NCBI GenBank assembly: GCA_910584395.1
Contig: CAJUAS010000003.1
Location: 10,310-74,309, forward strand
Length of the DNA stretch: 64,000 nt
Direction: 5' to 3'
Source of the DNA: an uncultured Oscillospiraceae bacterium
GTDB lineage: Bacteria; Bacillota; Clostridia; Oscillospirales; Oscillospiraceae
Numbering within the stretch: the first letter of the stretch is position 1; the number at the start of each line of letters is the position of its first letter. The translations under genes and the position numbers were made by a program. The notes under the pieces were generated by a model, which saw only the letters and a list, made by a program, of their open reading frames with translations, was not told the origin of the DNA and made no database searches. Shown one piece after another: positions 1 to 7,799 of the stretch.

Positions 1-1
1 T

Positions 2-379
2 GCCGGCATTGAGCTGGACGCCCACAAGCGCGCGCAGATCATCGTCAAGACCGGCGAGGAGGAAGCCGCCCAGACCCGCCGCAAGGTGGCCCAATGGCTG
101 CGTCAGGCCCAGTCCAGCTATGCCCGACTGTGCGGGGACGTGTCTGCGACCCTCTCCCACGCGACTGCCGAGATGGAGCGCACCTCCAAGTCTTTGGAGG
201 CGGTCTCCGCTGAACTGGATGACCATGGCCGCCGTCTTGAGGACATCGCTGTGGAAGCGGAGAATCAGGCCGACGGACAGAGAACGTCCGGAGGAGAACG
301 GACGGTGGAGCACGCCATTGACCGCTCCGGGGAGCGCCGCCGCCCTTTTGGGTGGGACGGCCGCCACAGTGGGAGATGA
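2..379 (+). CDS. C-terminal part of a coiled-coil protein (partial)
   Basis: The gene enters from the left edge; only its last 125 codons are visible. The protein is rich in Ala, Glu, Arg and Gln with a heptad-like pattern over roughly the first 85 visible residues (for example RAQIIVKTGEEEAAQTRRKV and TAEMERTSKSLEAVSAEL), followed by a hydrophilic Arg/Gly-rich tail. This could be the C-terminal coiled coil of a DivIVA-type or other cell-division-associated protein, but no diagnostic domain is in view. Its stop codon overlaps the proposed ATG of the next gene (ATGA), which suggests translational coupling. The reading frame is reasonably sure; the function is not. Confidence 0.45.
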   Translation, partial: AGIELDAHKRAQIIVKTGEEEAAQTRRKVAQWLRQAQSSYARLCGDVSATLSHATAEMERTSKSLEAVSAELDDHGRRLEDIAVEAENQADGQRTSGGERTVEHAIDRSGERRRPFGWDGRHSGR

Positions 380-918
380 ACGGCGGCGAGATCTCCCTTC
401 GTGTAGAGGAGCTTACGCGGGAACGGGCGGCGCAGCTGCGCGCCGGAGACCGGGTGCTTCTATCCGGAACGGTTTACACGGCGCGGGATGCGGCGCATAA
501 GCGTATTTTCGCTCTCTTGGACGAGGGGAAAGAACCACCGTTCCCTCTGGAGGGAGCTGTGGTCTACTACGCCGGGCCTACCCCTGCGCAGCAGGGACTT
601 GCGGTGGGCTCCTGCGGGCCAACGACCTCCGGGCGGATGGACCCCTTTGCGCCGCGGCTGTTGGATCTGGGCCTGCGGGCCATGATCGGGAAGGGGGAGC
701 GCGCGCCGGAGGTGGTGGACGCCATTCGCCGCAACGGTGGGGTGTACTTCGCGGCTGTGGGCGGCGCTGGCGCGCTGATCGCCCAGCGGGTGGAGGACGC
801 GCAGGTCATTGCCTTTGACGACTTGGGCTGTGAGAGTGTGAAACGAATGGAGGTGCGCGACCTGCCCCTCACCGTAGCCATTGACAGCCTTGGAAATGAT
901 CTTTACCATCGAGCTTGA
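376..918 (+). CDS. Fe-S hydro-lyase beta subunit (class I fumarase / tartrate dehydratase type)
   Basis: About 180 residues match the beta (C-terminal) domain of [4Fe-4S] class I fumarases and L-tartrate dehydratases: RAGDRVLLSGTVYTARDAAHKR near the N-terminus, then YYAGPTPAQQ, the SCGPTTSGRMDPF loop and a GGVYFAAVGGAGAL segment. These enzymes hydrate or dehydrate dicarboxylic hydroxyacids in the cytoplasm; the alpha subunit carries the cluster. The ATG at 376 overlaps the preceding stop; a GTG at 352 is an alternative start adding eight residues. The alpha subunit is normally encoded immediately upstream, but the visible upstream frame is a coiled-coil protein, so the partner must lie elsewhere. 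The substrate (fumarate or tartrate) cannot be decided from this subunit. Confidence 0.85.
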   Translation: MNGGEISLRVEELTRERAAQLRAGDRVLLSGTVYTARDAAHKRIFALLDEGKEPPFPLEGAVVYYAGPTPAQQGLAVGSCGPTTSGRMDPFAPRLLDLGLRAMIGKGERAPEVVDAIRRNGGVYFAAVGGAGALIAQRVEDAQVIAFDDLGCESVKRMEVRDLPLTVAIDSLGNDLYHRA

Positions 919-924
919 CCGACC

Positions 925-959
925 ACATCCGAAGCGGATCTCCGCTTCGGATGTTTTTT
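925..959 (+). terminator. Intrinsic terminator after the hydro-lyase gene
   Basis: A 14-bp perfect inverted repeat (925-938 with 941-954, the CATCCGAAGCGGA motif) begins seven bases after the stop codon and is followed by a run of T. Confidence 0.9.
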
Positions 960-1055
960 GCCCAATTTTTCCTGCTTCTGACCAGTCATAACTGTTGAAA
1001 ATGAATGATAAGAATGGCAAGCTTTCATTTTCGACGGGTTTTGAAAAAGTTTTCC

Positions 1056-1084
1056 TTGCCTTTTTGCAAGAGGGCGCATATAAT
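1056..1084 (+). promoter_or_regulatory. SigA-type promoter of the aminotransferase gene
   Basis: TTGCCT (1056-1061), a 17-bp spacer and a perfect TATAAT (1079-1084) lie 34 bases before the ATG. An AAAGGAG Shine-Dalgarno follows at 1101-1107. Confidence 0.75.
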
Positions 1085-1117
1085 ATGTCATAACGTCCCG
1101 AAAGGAGTGGCTAAACC

Positions 1118-2305
1118 ATGAAAGAGCTTTCCCATTTGGCCGAGGGGGTACACGCCTCGACAACTCTGGCCATCGACACGCTGTTTAAGCAGATGCGTGC
1201 CGACGGTATCGACGTCATCGGATTTGGCGCAGGTGAGCCGGATTTTGACACGCCGGATCATATCAAGCTGGCGGGCATCAAGGCGATTTTGGACAACAAG
1301 ACCCGTTACACCCCTGCGGCGGGGATGATGGAGCTGCGTCAGGCGGCCTGCAAGCGGTTGAAGGAGGATTGCGGGTTGGACTACAAGCCCACCCAGATCG
1401 TAGCCGCCAGCGGGGCGAAGCACAATGTCTACATTGCGTTGCGGTGTCTGGTGAATCCGGGGGACGAGGTGATCCTGCCTGCGCCTTACTGGGTGAGCTA
1501 TTATGAGATGGTGAACATGGTGGGCGGTCAGCCCGTGGTGGTCACAGCCACCGAGGAACACGGCTTTAAGATGACGGCGGAACAGCTGGACGAGGCCATT
1601 ACTCCCAAGACCAAGGTGCTGATCCTCAATAACCCCTCCAATCCTACCGGCATGATGTATACCAAGGAAGAGCTGGCGGCGATTGCGGCGGTTTGCATCA
1701 AGCGGGATATCTATGTGATCGCGGACGAAATCTATTACAGTCTGGTTTATGACGGCGCAAAGTTCACCAGCTTTGCCTCTCTGGGGGAGGAAGTGAAGGA
1801 GCGCACCATTTTGGTCAACGGTGTGTCCAAATCCTATGCCATGACCGGCTGGCGCATCGGTTATGCCGCCACCAACGAGAAGCTGGCGAAGGTCATGGCC
1901 AATTACCTGAGCCATTCTACCGGCAACCCCAGCTCCATCGCCCAGTGGGCTGCGGTGGACGCGCTGGCGGGGGAACAGAGCGACATTGACGATATGAGAA
2001 CTGCCTTTGAGGAGCGGCGCAACTACATCGTGGAGCGGATGAACGCCATTCCCGGTGTGAGCTGCATCAAGCCTCAGGGGGCGTTTTATGTGATGATGAA
2101 TCTGGAGAAGTTAGTGGGCAAGACCATCCACGGGGCTGTCATCCGTGATGGCGATGACTTTGCTGACCTGTTCCTCAAAGAGGGGCTGGTGGCGGTGGTG
2201 CCCTGCTCCGGCTTTGGTGCGCCAAACTTCGTGCGCTGGTCTTACGCGACCTCCATGGCGAACATCAAAGAGGGCCTCGACCGTCTGGAAAAGTTTTTGG
2301 CCTGA
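1118..2305 (+). CDS. PLP-dependent aspartate aminotransferase (class I, I-beta/I-gamma type)
   Basis: This is a 395-residue fold-type I aminotransferase that probably interconverts aspartate and oxaloacetate, with 2-oxoglutarate and glutamate as the other pair. Visible motifs: SGAK (98-101) phosphate-binding turn, NNPSNPTG (171-178), the Asp203/Tyr206 pair contacting the PLP ring, Schiff-base Lys238 in SKSYAMTGWRIGY, and the C-terminal substrate-carboxylate Arg in NFVRWSYA. Length and motif order are those of bacterial AspB/AspC-like enzymes. It is a single-gene unit with its own promoter and terminator. Related alanine or aromatic aminotransferases cannot be fully excluded from motifs alone. 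Confidence 0.93.
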   Translation: MKELSHLAEGVHASTTLAIDTLFKQMRADGIDVIGFGAGEPDFDTPDHIKLAGIKAILDNKTRYTPAAGMMELRQAACKRLKEDCGLDYKPTQIVAASGAKHNVYIALRCLVNPGDEVILPAPYWVSYYEMVNMVGGQPVVVTATEEHGFKMTAEQLDEAITPKTKVLILNNPSNPTGMMYTKEELAAIAAVCIKRDIYVIADEIYYSLVYDGAKFTSFASLGEEVKERTILVNGVSKSYAMTGWRIGYAATNEKLAKVMANYLSHSTGNPSSIAQWAAVDALAGEQSDIDDMRTAFEERRNYIVERMNAIPGVSCIKPQGAFYVMMNLEKLVGKTIHGAVIRDGDDFADLFLKEGLVAVVPCSGFGAPNFVRWSYATSMANIKEGLDRLEKFLA

Positions 2306-2334
2306 TCCATTTTTTGGAGAATAGCGTCATTTCA

Positions 2335-2362
2335 AGCGTCCGGCTTTTGCCGGACGCTTTTT
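2335..2362 (+). terminator. Intrinsic terminator after the aminotransferase gene
   Basis: A 10-bp GC-rich stem (AGCGTCCGGC, 2335-2344, with 2349-2358), a TTTT loop and a T tail. The IS110 remnant begins directly at its T tract. Confidence 0.92.
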
Positions 2363-2810
2363 GGTACTAAACAAGACTCTGGAATCCATTTTAACACAAA
2401 TGCAGGAACTTGCAACTACTTTGCCGGAATACAATACGGTTCGTGCCATGAATGGCGTTGGCGATGTCTTGGCGCCGAGGCTGATTGCTGAGATCGGTGA
2501 TGTGCGCCGTTTTCATAGTGGCAGTGCATTGATTGCTTTCGCCGGAATTGACTCACCGCCGTTTCAATCAGGAAACTTTACGGGGACACAGCGCAAAATT
2601 TCCAAGCGAGGATCTTCACTGCTTCGGAAAACCGGATACGAAGTTATGAAGTGTCTAAAAACAGTAAAGCCGTCGCAAGACAATGCAGTATATCTGTATA
2701 TGCTGAAAAAGGAAGCTGAGGGCAAGCCAAAAAAGGTTGCAAAGATTGCTGCCCTCAACAAGTTCCTACGCATTTATTACGCCCGCGTAAGCGAAGTGTA
2801 CTCCGGATAG
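2361..2810 (+). pseudogene. IS110-family transposase, C-terminal remnant
   Basis: About 149 codons correspond to the C-terminal half of IS110-type transposases (Transposase_20 domain): an N-terminal helix-hairpin segment VRAMNGVGDVLAPRLIAEIG, then FHSGSALIAFAGIDSPPFQS, then GNFTGTQRKISKRGSSLLRK, which matches the usual SGxFTGxxxKISKRGSxxLR block. The N-terminal RuvC-like DEDD catalytic domain, normally about 200 residues, is absent; the frame starts without a credible Shine-Dalgarno right at the terminator of the preceding gene. Intact family members have about 400 residues. Base composition is visibly more AT-rich than the flanks. It is a decayed insertion element rather than an active gene. 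Its end, and therefore the original right edge, probably lies in 2811-2930. Confidence 0.9.
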
Positions 2811-2875
2811 CGAATTCATTCTTATTAGGCCAGCGGTTTGTCGGTGGCCTGCTTTGTTATACCCAAATGCTATAA

Positions 2876-2904
2876 TCATATTTCACCCAACCTGTTCATA
2901 TTTG
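2876..2904 (+). promoter_or_regulatory. Weak candidate sigma-E promoter for the spoIIIA operon
   Basis: TCATATT (2876-2882) fits the sigma-E -35 consensus KMATATT exactly. Fourteen bases further is CATATTTG (2897-2904), which agrees with only about half of the -10 consensus CATACAMT. spoIIIA operons are known sigma-E targets in Bacillus and Clostridium. The interval 2811-3026 otherwise holds the end of the IS110 remnant (a hairpin AGGCCA...TGGCCT at about 2827-2850) and no gene. Confidence 0.25.
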
Positions 2905-3026
2905 CTCTTGACTTTTCTTAGCAGGTTTTTGTGCGCGAAAAAGCAGGTGGGACAAGTTTTTCTTCTAAAGTGGGACAGGCGTTCATAGGATGGGGACAAA
3001 CAGAGTACGAAAGGGGAGACGCAGCC

Positions 3027-3923
3027 TTGGAAAAGGTGTGGGAACTGCTGCCAAGTAAGCTATGGGAGGCGGTAGAGAGACTCCCGGCAGCAGAACGGGA
3101 GCGGATCGAGGAGGTGCGCCTGCGTCTGGGACGGCCGGTGAGCGTCTCCCTCCCGGAAGGAGAACACTTTTTGCCTGGTACGGCGGCAGACCGGGAGACG
3201 CTGGAGCGGGTGTTGGAGCGCGCCAGCGGCTGTTCGGTACACACCGTTTTGGAGCAGCTGCGAAACGGGTTTGTGCCCGTTCAGGGGGGACACCGTTTGG
3301 GACTGTGCGGCACAGGGGTGGTGGACAACGGCGTTTTGATCAACCTGCGGACAGTCTCCTCCTTATCCCTTCGTCAGGCACGGGAGGTAAAAGGAATCGC
3401 CGCAACCGTACTTCCTGCGCTGTTTGAGAAAAAACGTCTGCAAAATACGCTGATCCTTGCCCCGCCGGGGCGGGGCAAGACCACCTTGCTTCGCGACCTG
3501 ATCCGGGCAGTATCCTCCGGCGAGGGGTGTCCGCCCTTGCGGGTGGGGCTGGCGGATGAACGGGGAGAGGTGGCGGCTGTTTGGGACGGACGGCCCATGC
3601 TGGACGTCGGGCCACGCACCGATGTCATGGACAGCTGCCCGAAGGACATTGGGATCATGGCGCTGCTGCGGGGGATGAACCCCCAAGTGCTGGCAGTGGA
3701 CGAGATCACCCGGGCGGCGGATACGGAAGCCCTGCTTCAGGCGGCGGGGTGCGGCACAGCGCTGCTGGCCACGGCCCATGCCGGGTGTGTGGACGACCTG
3801 AAACGGCGGGGAGCGTACCGGCGTCTGGTACAGGAGGGGGTCTTTGAACGCTTCGTCATGGTAGAAGGGATGGGACAAGAGCGGAGCTATCGTGTGATGA
3901 AACGGGGGGACGCCGGGTGTTAA
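3027..3923 (+). CDS. spoIIIAA: Stage III sporulation protein AA, ATPase of the SpoIIIA-SpoIIQ channel
   Basis: This is a 298-residue secretion-type ATPase of the mother-cell side of the SpoIIIA feeding-tube complex, which links mother cell and engulfed forespore. A conserved N-terminal region (EEVRLRLGRPVSV; RNGFVPVQGGHRLGLCG) is followed by Walker A APPGRGKT (145-152), the LADERGEVAA segment, a Walker B-like VLAVDEITRA and a TAHAG sensor. The TTG at 3027 is chosen because AAGGGGAG lies eight bases upstream and homologues begin near here; upstream in-frame codons have no Shine-Dalgarno. It is the first gene of an eight-gene operon in canonical order and its stop overlaps spoIIIAB. Confidence 0.95.
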   Translation: MEKVWELLPSKLWEAVERLPAAERERIEEVRLRLGRPVSVSLPEGEHFLPGTAADRETLERVLERASGCSVHTVLEQLRNGFVPVQGGHRLGLCGTGVVDNGVLINLRTVSSLSLRQAREVKGIAATVLPALFEKKRLQNTLILAPPGRGKTTLLRDLIRAVSSGEGCPPLRVGLADERGEVAAVWDGRPMLDVGPRTDVMDSCPKDIGIMALLRGMNPQVLAVDEITRAADTEALLQAAGCGTALLATAHAGCVDDLKRRGAYRRLVQEGVFERFVMVEGMGQERSYRVMKRGDAGC

Positions 3924-4429
3924 ACGCAATTGGGGCGGTGATGGTGATGACGGGAATGGTAGGTCTGGCATGGCGGGCGGTGGGCCGTCTGGGGGAGCGG
4001 GCGGAGCTTTTGCGGAGTTTGCAGGGAGCGGTGTCCTACTTGGAGGAGGAAGTTTCCTTTCGCTTTACGCCCCTGCCAAAGCTGTTCGAGCATCTGGCAC
4101 AAAGCCGCCGCGGCCCGGTGGGGCATTTTTTTCAAGGGGTTTTGAACACGTTGGCAGAACCCGGAAAACCCACGCTGTGCCAAAGCTGGTGGAAGGCGGT
4201 GAGGGAGGAGCTTTCTCTGCTGCGGGAAACGGAGCGGCAGACTTTGGAGGAGCTGGGGGAAGTGCTGGGGCAGTATGACGCGCAAACGCAGGCCAAGGCG
4301 TTGGGGCTGGCAGGGCAGCGTCTTGCAGAGGCGTACATAGAAGCCCGGGCGGAGCGGCAGCGGCTTGGGAAAGTGTACCTGACCTTAGGGGTCGCCGGAG
4401 GATTGGTGACTGTGCTGGTGCTCATTTGA
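3917..4429 (+). CDS. spoIIIAB: Stage III sporulation protein AB
   Basis: A 170-residue protein with an N-terminal membrane helix (NAIGAVMVMTGMVGLAW), a long helical cytoplasmic body (LRSLQGAVSYLEEEVSFRFT; LLRETERQTLEELGEVLGQY) and a C-terminal membrane helix (LTLGVAGGLVTVLVLI). This is the usual SpoIIIAB layout, resembling GspF-type secretion platform proteins. It is membrane-bound in the mother cell and thought to organise the ATPase. The GTG start overlaps the end of spoIIIAA by seven bases, with the Shine-Dalgarno inside spoIIIAA (ACGGGGGGACG). Confidence 0.93.
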   Translation: MLNAIGAVMVMTGMVGLAWRAVGRLGERAELLRSLQGAVSYLEEEVSFRFTPLPKLFEHLAQSRRGPVGHFFQGVLNTLAEPGKPTLCQSWWKAVREELSLLRETERQTLEELGEVLGQYDAQTQAKALGLAGQRLAEAYIEARAERQRLGKVYLTLGVAGGLVTVLVLI

Positions 4430-4450
4430 AGCAAAGGAGTGAAAAAGGCC

Positions 4451-4645
4451 GTGAATGTAGATCTGATCTTTAAGATCGCCGCCGTGGGCATTTTGGTGTC
4501 TGTACTCAATCAAGTGCTGAGCCGCGCCGGGCGGGACGAACAGGCCACCATGACCACTCTGGCGGGGCTGGTGGTGGTGCTGATGATGGTGGTGCGGGAA
4601 ATCAGCAGTCTCTTTGAGCTGGTGAAAGCACTGTTCGGGCTGTGA
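4451..4645 (+). CDS. spoIIIAC: Stage III sporulation protein AC
   Basis: About 64 residues forming two membrane helices (LIFKIAAVGILVSVLNQVL and MTTLAGLVVVLMMVVREI), the standard SpoIIIAC architecture. The GTG at 4451 is preferred over GTG 4439 because the AAAGGAG (4433-4439) would otherwise overlap the start codon, and because the VNVDLIFKIAAVG beginning matches the family N-terminus. It lies 21 bases after spoIIIAB and one base before spoIIIAD. It is an inner-membrane part of the channel base. Confidence 0.92.
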   Translation: MNVDLIFKIAAVGILVSVLNQVLSRAGRDEQATMTTLAGLVVVLMMVVREISSLFELVKALFGL

Positions 4646-4646
4646 T

Positions 4647-5033
4647 ATGGGCGTGATCGGACAAGTGGCGGCGGTGGCGGTGGCGGGCGCGATCTGCGCG
4701 GCAGTCATTAAGAAGCAGACGCCGGATATGGCGCTGGTGGTGGCGCTGTGCGCGGTGGTACTGATCTTATGCGCCGCCGTGGCGGCGCTGGAGCCGGTGC
4801 GGGAGCTGATGGACTTTCTGGGCGATCAGGCGGGATTGTCTGTGGCGGTGCTGACGCCGGTGGTCAAAACGGTGGGGATCGCCCTGCTGACGCGGATCTG
4901 CGCGGAGCTGTGCCGGGACGCGAACGAGAGCGGCATTGCCGCGGCGGTGGAGGTGGCCGGAGGCGCGTGTGCGCTGCTGGTGTGCCTCCCGCTGTTCCGC
5001 GCCGTGCTGGAACTGATCTTGGAGCTGGTGTGA
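4647..5033 (+). CDS. spoIIIAD: Stage III sporulation protein AD
   Basis: A 128-residue, highly hydrophobic protein with about four membrane segments (QVAAVAVAGAICAAVI; MALVVALCAVVLILCAAVAA; VKTVGIALLTRICAELC; ACALLVCLPLFRAVLELI). The VVKTVGIALLTRICAELCRD and SGIAAAVEVAGG motifs are characteristic of SpoIIIAD. It starts one base after spoIIIAC and sits directly before spoIIIAE. It is a membrane component of the mother-cell side of the channel. Confidence 0.93.
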   Translation: MGVIGQVAAVAVAGAICAAVIKKQTPDMALVVALCAVVLILCAAVAALEPVRELMDFLGDQAGLSVAVLTPVVKTVGIALLTRICAELCRDANESGIAAAVEVAGGACALLVCLPLFRAVLELILELV

Positions 5034-5037
5034 GGGG

Positions 5038-6126
5038 ATGGATATGCGGACATTTCTTGTTGGCTTGTGCCTTTGCCTGCTGTTCCCGGCTTTTACGCCG
5101 GCAGCCGCCGCAGAGGAGGCACTGGATCTTTCCCCGCTGGAGGAGGCGGCAGGAGAGTATGCGCCGGAGGTAAACTGGGAACTTGGAGTGGACTGGAACA
5201 GCGGACTGGAAACTCTGTTGGACACTGGGACAAGCCAAGCGTTCGGCGTGGTGAAGCGGGCAATGAAAAGCGGCATTGTGCTGTTGGTCATTGTGCTGCT
5301 GTGTACGTTAGCGGAGGGAACGGCGGCGCTGGGCGGCGGCGAAGGCTTTCCGGCGGCAAACATGGTGGGGATGATGGCGGTATGCGCGGTATCGGTGAGC
5401 GACGTTCATTCCCTCATGGGCCTCGGGCGGGAGGCCATCGGCCGCTTGTCCGCCTTTGCCGACCTGTTGCTTCCCACGTTGGCTGCCGCTGCGGCGGCGG
5501 GGGGAACACCTGCGTCGGCGGCGGCGCGGCAGATGGCCACGGTGCTGTTTTCCGACCTGCTCATCCAACTGATCTACCGAATGCTGATCCCGTTGACCTA
5601 TCTCTACGTCGCCGCCTGCGCTGCCCATGCGGCCATTGGGAATGCAGGGCTGAAGCGCATCGCCAAAACGCTGAAGGGGGTCATTACCGGCCTGTTGACC
5701 GCGATGCTGTTGGTGTTTGTGGGCTATTTGTCCGTCAGCGGGGTGATTGCCGGGGCGACGGACGCGGTGAGCGTCAAAACCGCCAAGCTGGCGATTTCGG
5801 GAATGGTTCCGGTGGTAGGCGGCGTGTTGTCCGACGCGGCGGAAACTGTGCTGGCCAGCGCGGCGATCCTGCGAAACGCCATCGGTGTGTTTGGCGCACT
5901 GGTGATCTTGGGGATGTGTCTTGCTCCCTTTTTGCAGATGGGGATACACTATCTTGCCTACAAGCTGACCGCCATGCTGGCAGGGACGGTGTCAGATGGG
6001 AAGGTGGCGGAGCTGATCGACAACATCGGCGGAGCGTTTGCGCTGGAGCTGGGGATGGTGGCAAGCTGCGGGATGCTTCTGCTGTTCGGCGTAATATCGT
6101 GCCTAAACGCGGCGGGGGCGGTGTAA
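5038..6126 (+). CDS. spoIIIAE: Stage III sporulation protein AE
   Basis: A 362-residue protein that opens with a cleavable-looking signal peptide (MDMRTFLVGLCLCLLFPAF, then an Ala-rich cleavage region at about residues 20-26). A short external segment and several membrane helices follow, with the conserved region PTLAAAAAAGGTPASAAA and the helices GVITGLLTAMLLVFVGYLSV, AILRNAIGVFGALVILGMC and GMVASCGMLLLFGVIS. SpoIIIAE is the large polytopic component of the SpoIIIA complex. A GAGGGG Shine-Dalgarno lies directly upstream, in the end of spoIIIAD. Confidence 0.94.
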   Translation: MDMRTFLVGLCLCLLFPAFTPAAAAEEALDLSPLEEAAGEYAPEVNWELGVDWNSGLETLLDTGTSQAFGVVKRAMKSGIVLLVIVLLCTLAEGTAALGGGEGFPAANMVGMMAVCAVSVSDVHSLMGLGREAIGRLSAFADLLLPTLAAAAAAGGTPASAAARQMATVLFSDLLIQLIYRMLIPLTYLYVAACAAHAAIGNAGLKRIAKTLKGVITGLLTAMLLVFVGYLSVSGVIAGATDAVSVKTAKLAISGMVPVVGGVLSDAAETVLASAAILRNAIGVFGALVILGMCLAPFLQMGIHYLAYKLTAMLAGTVSDGKVAELIDNIGGAFALELGMVASCGMLLLFGVISCLNAAGAV

Positions 6127-6127
6127 G

Positions 6128-6622
6128 ATGGAGTGGATGAAAAGCTGGCTGTTTTCGGTGGTGTGCGCGGCCATGGTGGCGGCGGTGGCGGACGCGCTGA
6201 GCCCGAAAGGTCTTCCTAAGCGGTTGGCCCGGTACGCCGGGGGACTGCTGGTGCTGCTGGCGGTGCTTGGGCCGGTAAAACAACTGGACAGCAACGCCAT
6301 CGGAGACGCTATGGCAAATTGGAAAGGACGGTACGGCGAAGACGCGGAGGTCTTTGCCCAACAAAACACCGAGGCCGCAAAAGCTATCATAGAGGCGGAG
6401 ACCGCCGCATATATTTCGGACAAGGCGGCAGGGCTGGGAATCACCCAGTGCCGCGTAGAGGTGCGGTGCCGCATGACCGAGGAAGGCTTTCCCGCGCCGG
6501 AAACGGTTCGGGTGGAGGGATGTGGAGACGAAACGGCTTGGCAGTCGCTGAGCAGAGCCATCACGGCGGATTTTGCCATTGAGCGGGAAGCTCAGACGTT
6601 GGAAAGGATGGAAACGCCATGA
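6128..6622 (+). CDS. spoIIIAF: Stage III sporulation protein AF
   Basis: A 164-residue protein with two N-terminal membrane helices (WLFSVVCAAMVAAVADAL and RYAGGLLVLLAVLGPVKQL) followed by a soluble domain that resembles the ring-building modules of secretion systems (AAGLGITQCRVEVRCRM; PETVRVEGCG). This is the usual SpoIIIAF arrangement. It starts one base after spoIIIAE and overlaps spoIIIAG by four bases. The soluble domain would face the intermembrane space in the engulfed sporangium. Confidence 0.92.
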   Translation: MEWMKSWLFSVVCAAMVAAVADALSPKGLPKRLARYAGGLLVLLAVLGPVKQLDSNAIGDAMANWKGRYGEDAEVFAQQNTEAAKAIIEAETAAYISDKAAGLGITQCRVEVRCRMTEEGFPAPETVRVEGCGDETAWQSLSRAITADFAIEREAQTLERMETP

Positions 6623-7185
6623 AGTGGAAATGGCCGGAGGGATGGAAAAAGCCGGATTGGGCGGCGTGGAAGGAAAAGGCCGGGCCGCTGTTTGACCGTT
6701 ATAAGTATGTGGGGCTGGTGCTGCTGGCAGGGCTGATCCTGCTCCTCTGGCCCGGCGGGAAAGAAAAACCTGTATCGGAAGGGCCGCCGCCCGTGCCAGC
6801 GGAAAACAAAGAGGAGGACTTTTCCGTGGCGGCACTGGAGGAAAAACTGGCCCAGACGCTCTCCAAGATACAGGGGGCGGGGGATGTCAGCGTAATGCTC
6901 ACGGTTCAGGGCGGCTCCCGGCGGGTGCTGGCTCAGGACAGCAAGGAAGCGCGGGAAGCAGATGGCTCGTACGAGCGCCAGAGTGAGACCGTGGTGGTGT
7001 CCGGCGGCACAGGGAACGGCGAAGGGCCGGTTTTGCTCCAGCAGCTCTATCCGCGGTTTCAAGGCGCTGTGGTGGTGAGCGAAGGGGGCGGGGACGCTTC
7101 GGTGCGGCTGAAGCTCATGGAGGCGGTGTCCGCTCTGACAGGGCTTGGAACGGATAAGATCGCAATTTGTAAGGGAAAGGGTTGA
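6619..7185 (+). CDS. spoIIIAG: Stage III sporulation protein AG
   Basis: A 188-residue protein with a Trp/Lys-rich cytoplasmic start (MKWKWPEGWKKPDWAAWKEK), one membrane helix (YVGLVLLAGLILLLWPG), a Pro-rich linker and a ring-building domain (LSKIQGAGDVSVMLTVQGG; GAVVVSEGGGDASVRLKL; VSALTGLGTDKIAICKG). SpoIIIAG forms a large ring in the space between mother cell and forespore. It overlaps spoIIIAF (ATGA) and the start of spoIIIAH. Confidence 0.95.
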   Translation: MKWKWPEGWKKPDWAAWKEKAGPLFDRYKYVGLVLLAGLILLLWPGGKEKPVSEGPPPVPAENKEEDFSVAALEEKLAQTLSKIQGAGDVSVMLTVQGGSRRVLAQDSKEAREADGSYERQSETVVVSGGTGNGEGPVLLQQLYPRFQGAVVVSEGGGDASVRLKLMEAVSALTGLGTDKIAICKGKG

Positions 7186-7799
7186 ACAAAATGAAGTTAT
7201 GGAAAAGAAATGCCGTTGTGGCGGCGATCGTGCTGTTCGTGTGTGCGGCCGTGTACTTAAACTGGTCGTATTCGCAGGAAAAGTCGGACGTCAGCGCAGG
7301 TGCGCTGCCTACAGGCAAGCTGCTGGGCGGTGCGGCTTTGGTGGGCGCATCTGCCGACCCCGCAAAAGACCCGGTGGTCATGCCCAGCGCAGGGGCGGAT
7401 GCCTCCATGCCGCCGGAGTCGGATGACGCTCAGCAAAAGAGCGGGAGCGACTACTTCTCCAACGCCCGCATCAACCGCCAGCAGGCCCGCGACTCCGCGC
7501 TGAGCCTGTTGGAGGAAGCCGCCGCCAACAACGACGCCGATCAGGCCATGCGGGACGAGGCCAACGCTTCCATTCAAGTAATGGCGGACTGCACTATGGC
7601 GGAGGCGGAGATCGAAAACCTTGTGACGGCTAAGGGCTTTATGGACTGCGTCGCCTTTGTGGGCGAGGACAGCGCGTCGGTGGTGGTGTCGCTGAACGAA
7701 GGGACGCTGGACGAGGTGGACGCGGCCAAGATCATGGAGATCGCCATGGAGCGAACCTCTCTGCCCGCCAGCCAGATCAAGATCATTCAGGCGGAGTAA
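7182..7799 (+). CDS. spoIIIAH: Stage III sporulation protein AH, SpoIIQ partner
   Basis: A 205-residue protein with one N-terminal membrane helix (NAVVAAIVLFVCAAVYLNW), a low-complexity linker, the conserved YFSNARINRQQARDSALSLL segment and a C-terminal ring-building (YscJ/FliF-like) domain ending VDAAKIMEIAMERT...ASQIKIIQ. In model spore formers this domain binds SpoIIQ from the forespore. TTG 7182 overlaps the spoIIIAG stop; ATG 7191 is an alternative start three codons later. It is the last gene of the operon. Confidence 0.95.
   Translation: MNKMKLWKRNAVVAAIVLFVCAAVYLNWSYSQEKSDVSAGALPTGKLLGGAALVGASADPAKDPVVMPSAGADASMPPESDDAQQKSGSDYFSNARINRQQARDSALSLLEEAAANNDADQAMRDEANASIQVMADCTMAEAEIENLVTAKGFMDCVAFVGEDSASVVVSLNEGTLDEVDAAKIMEIAMERTSLPASQIKIIQAE

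Noticed and set aside
5774..6835. A 353-codon open frame on the minus strand within the spoIIIA operon
   Set aside because: The plus strand carries spoIIIAE-AG in canonical order with overlapping starts and stops; the antisense frame is Pro/Arg-rich noise.
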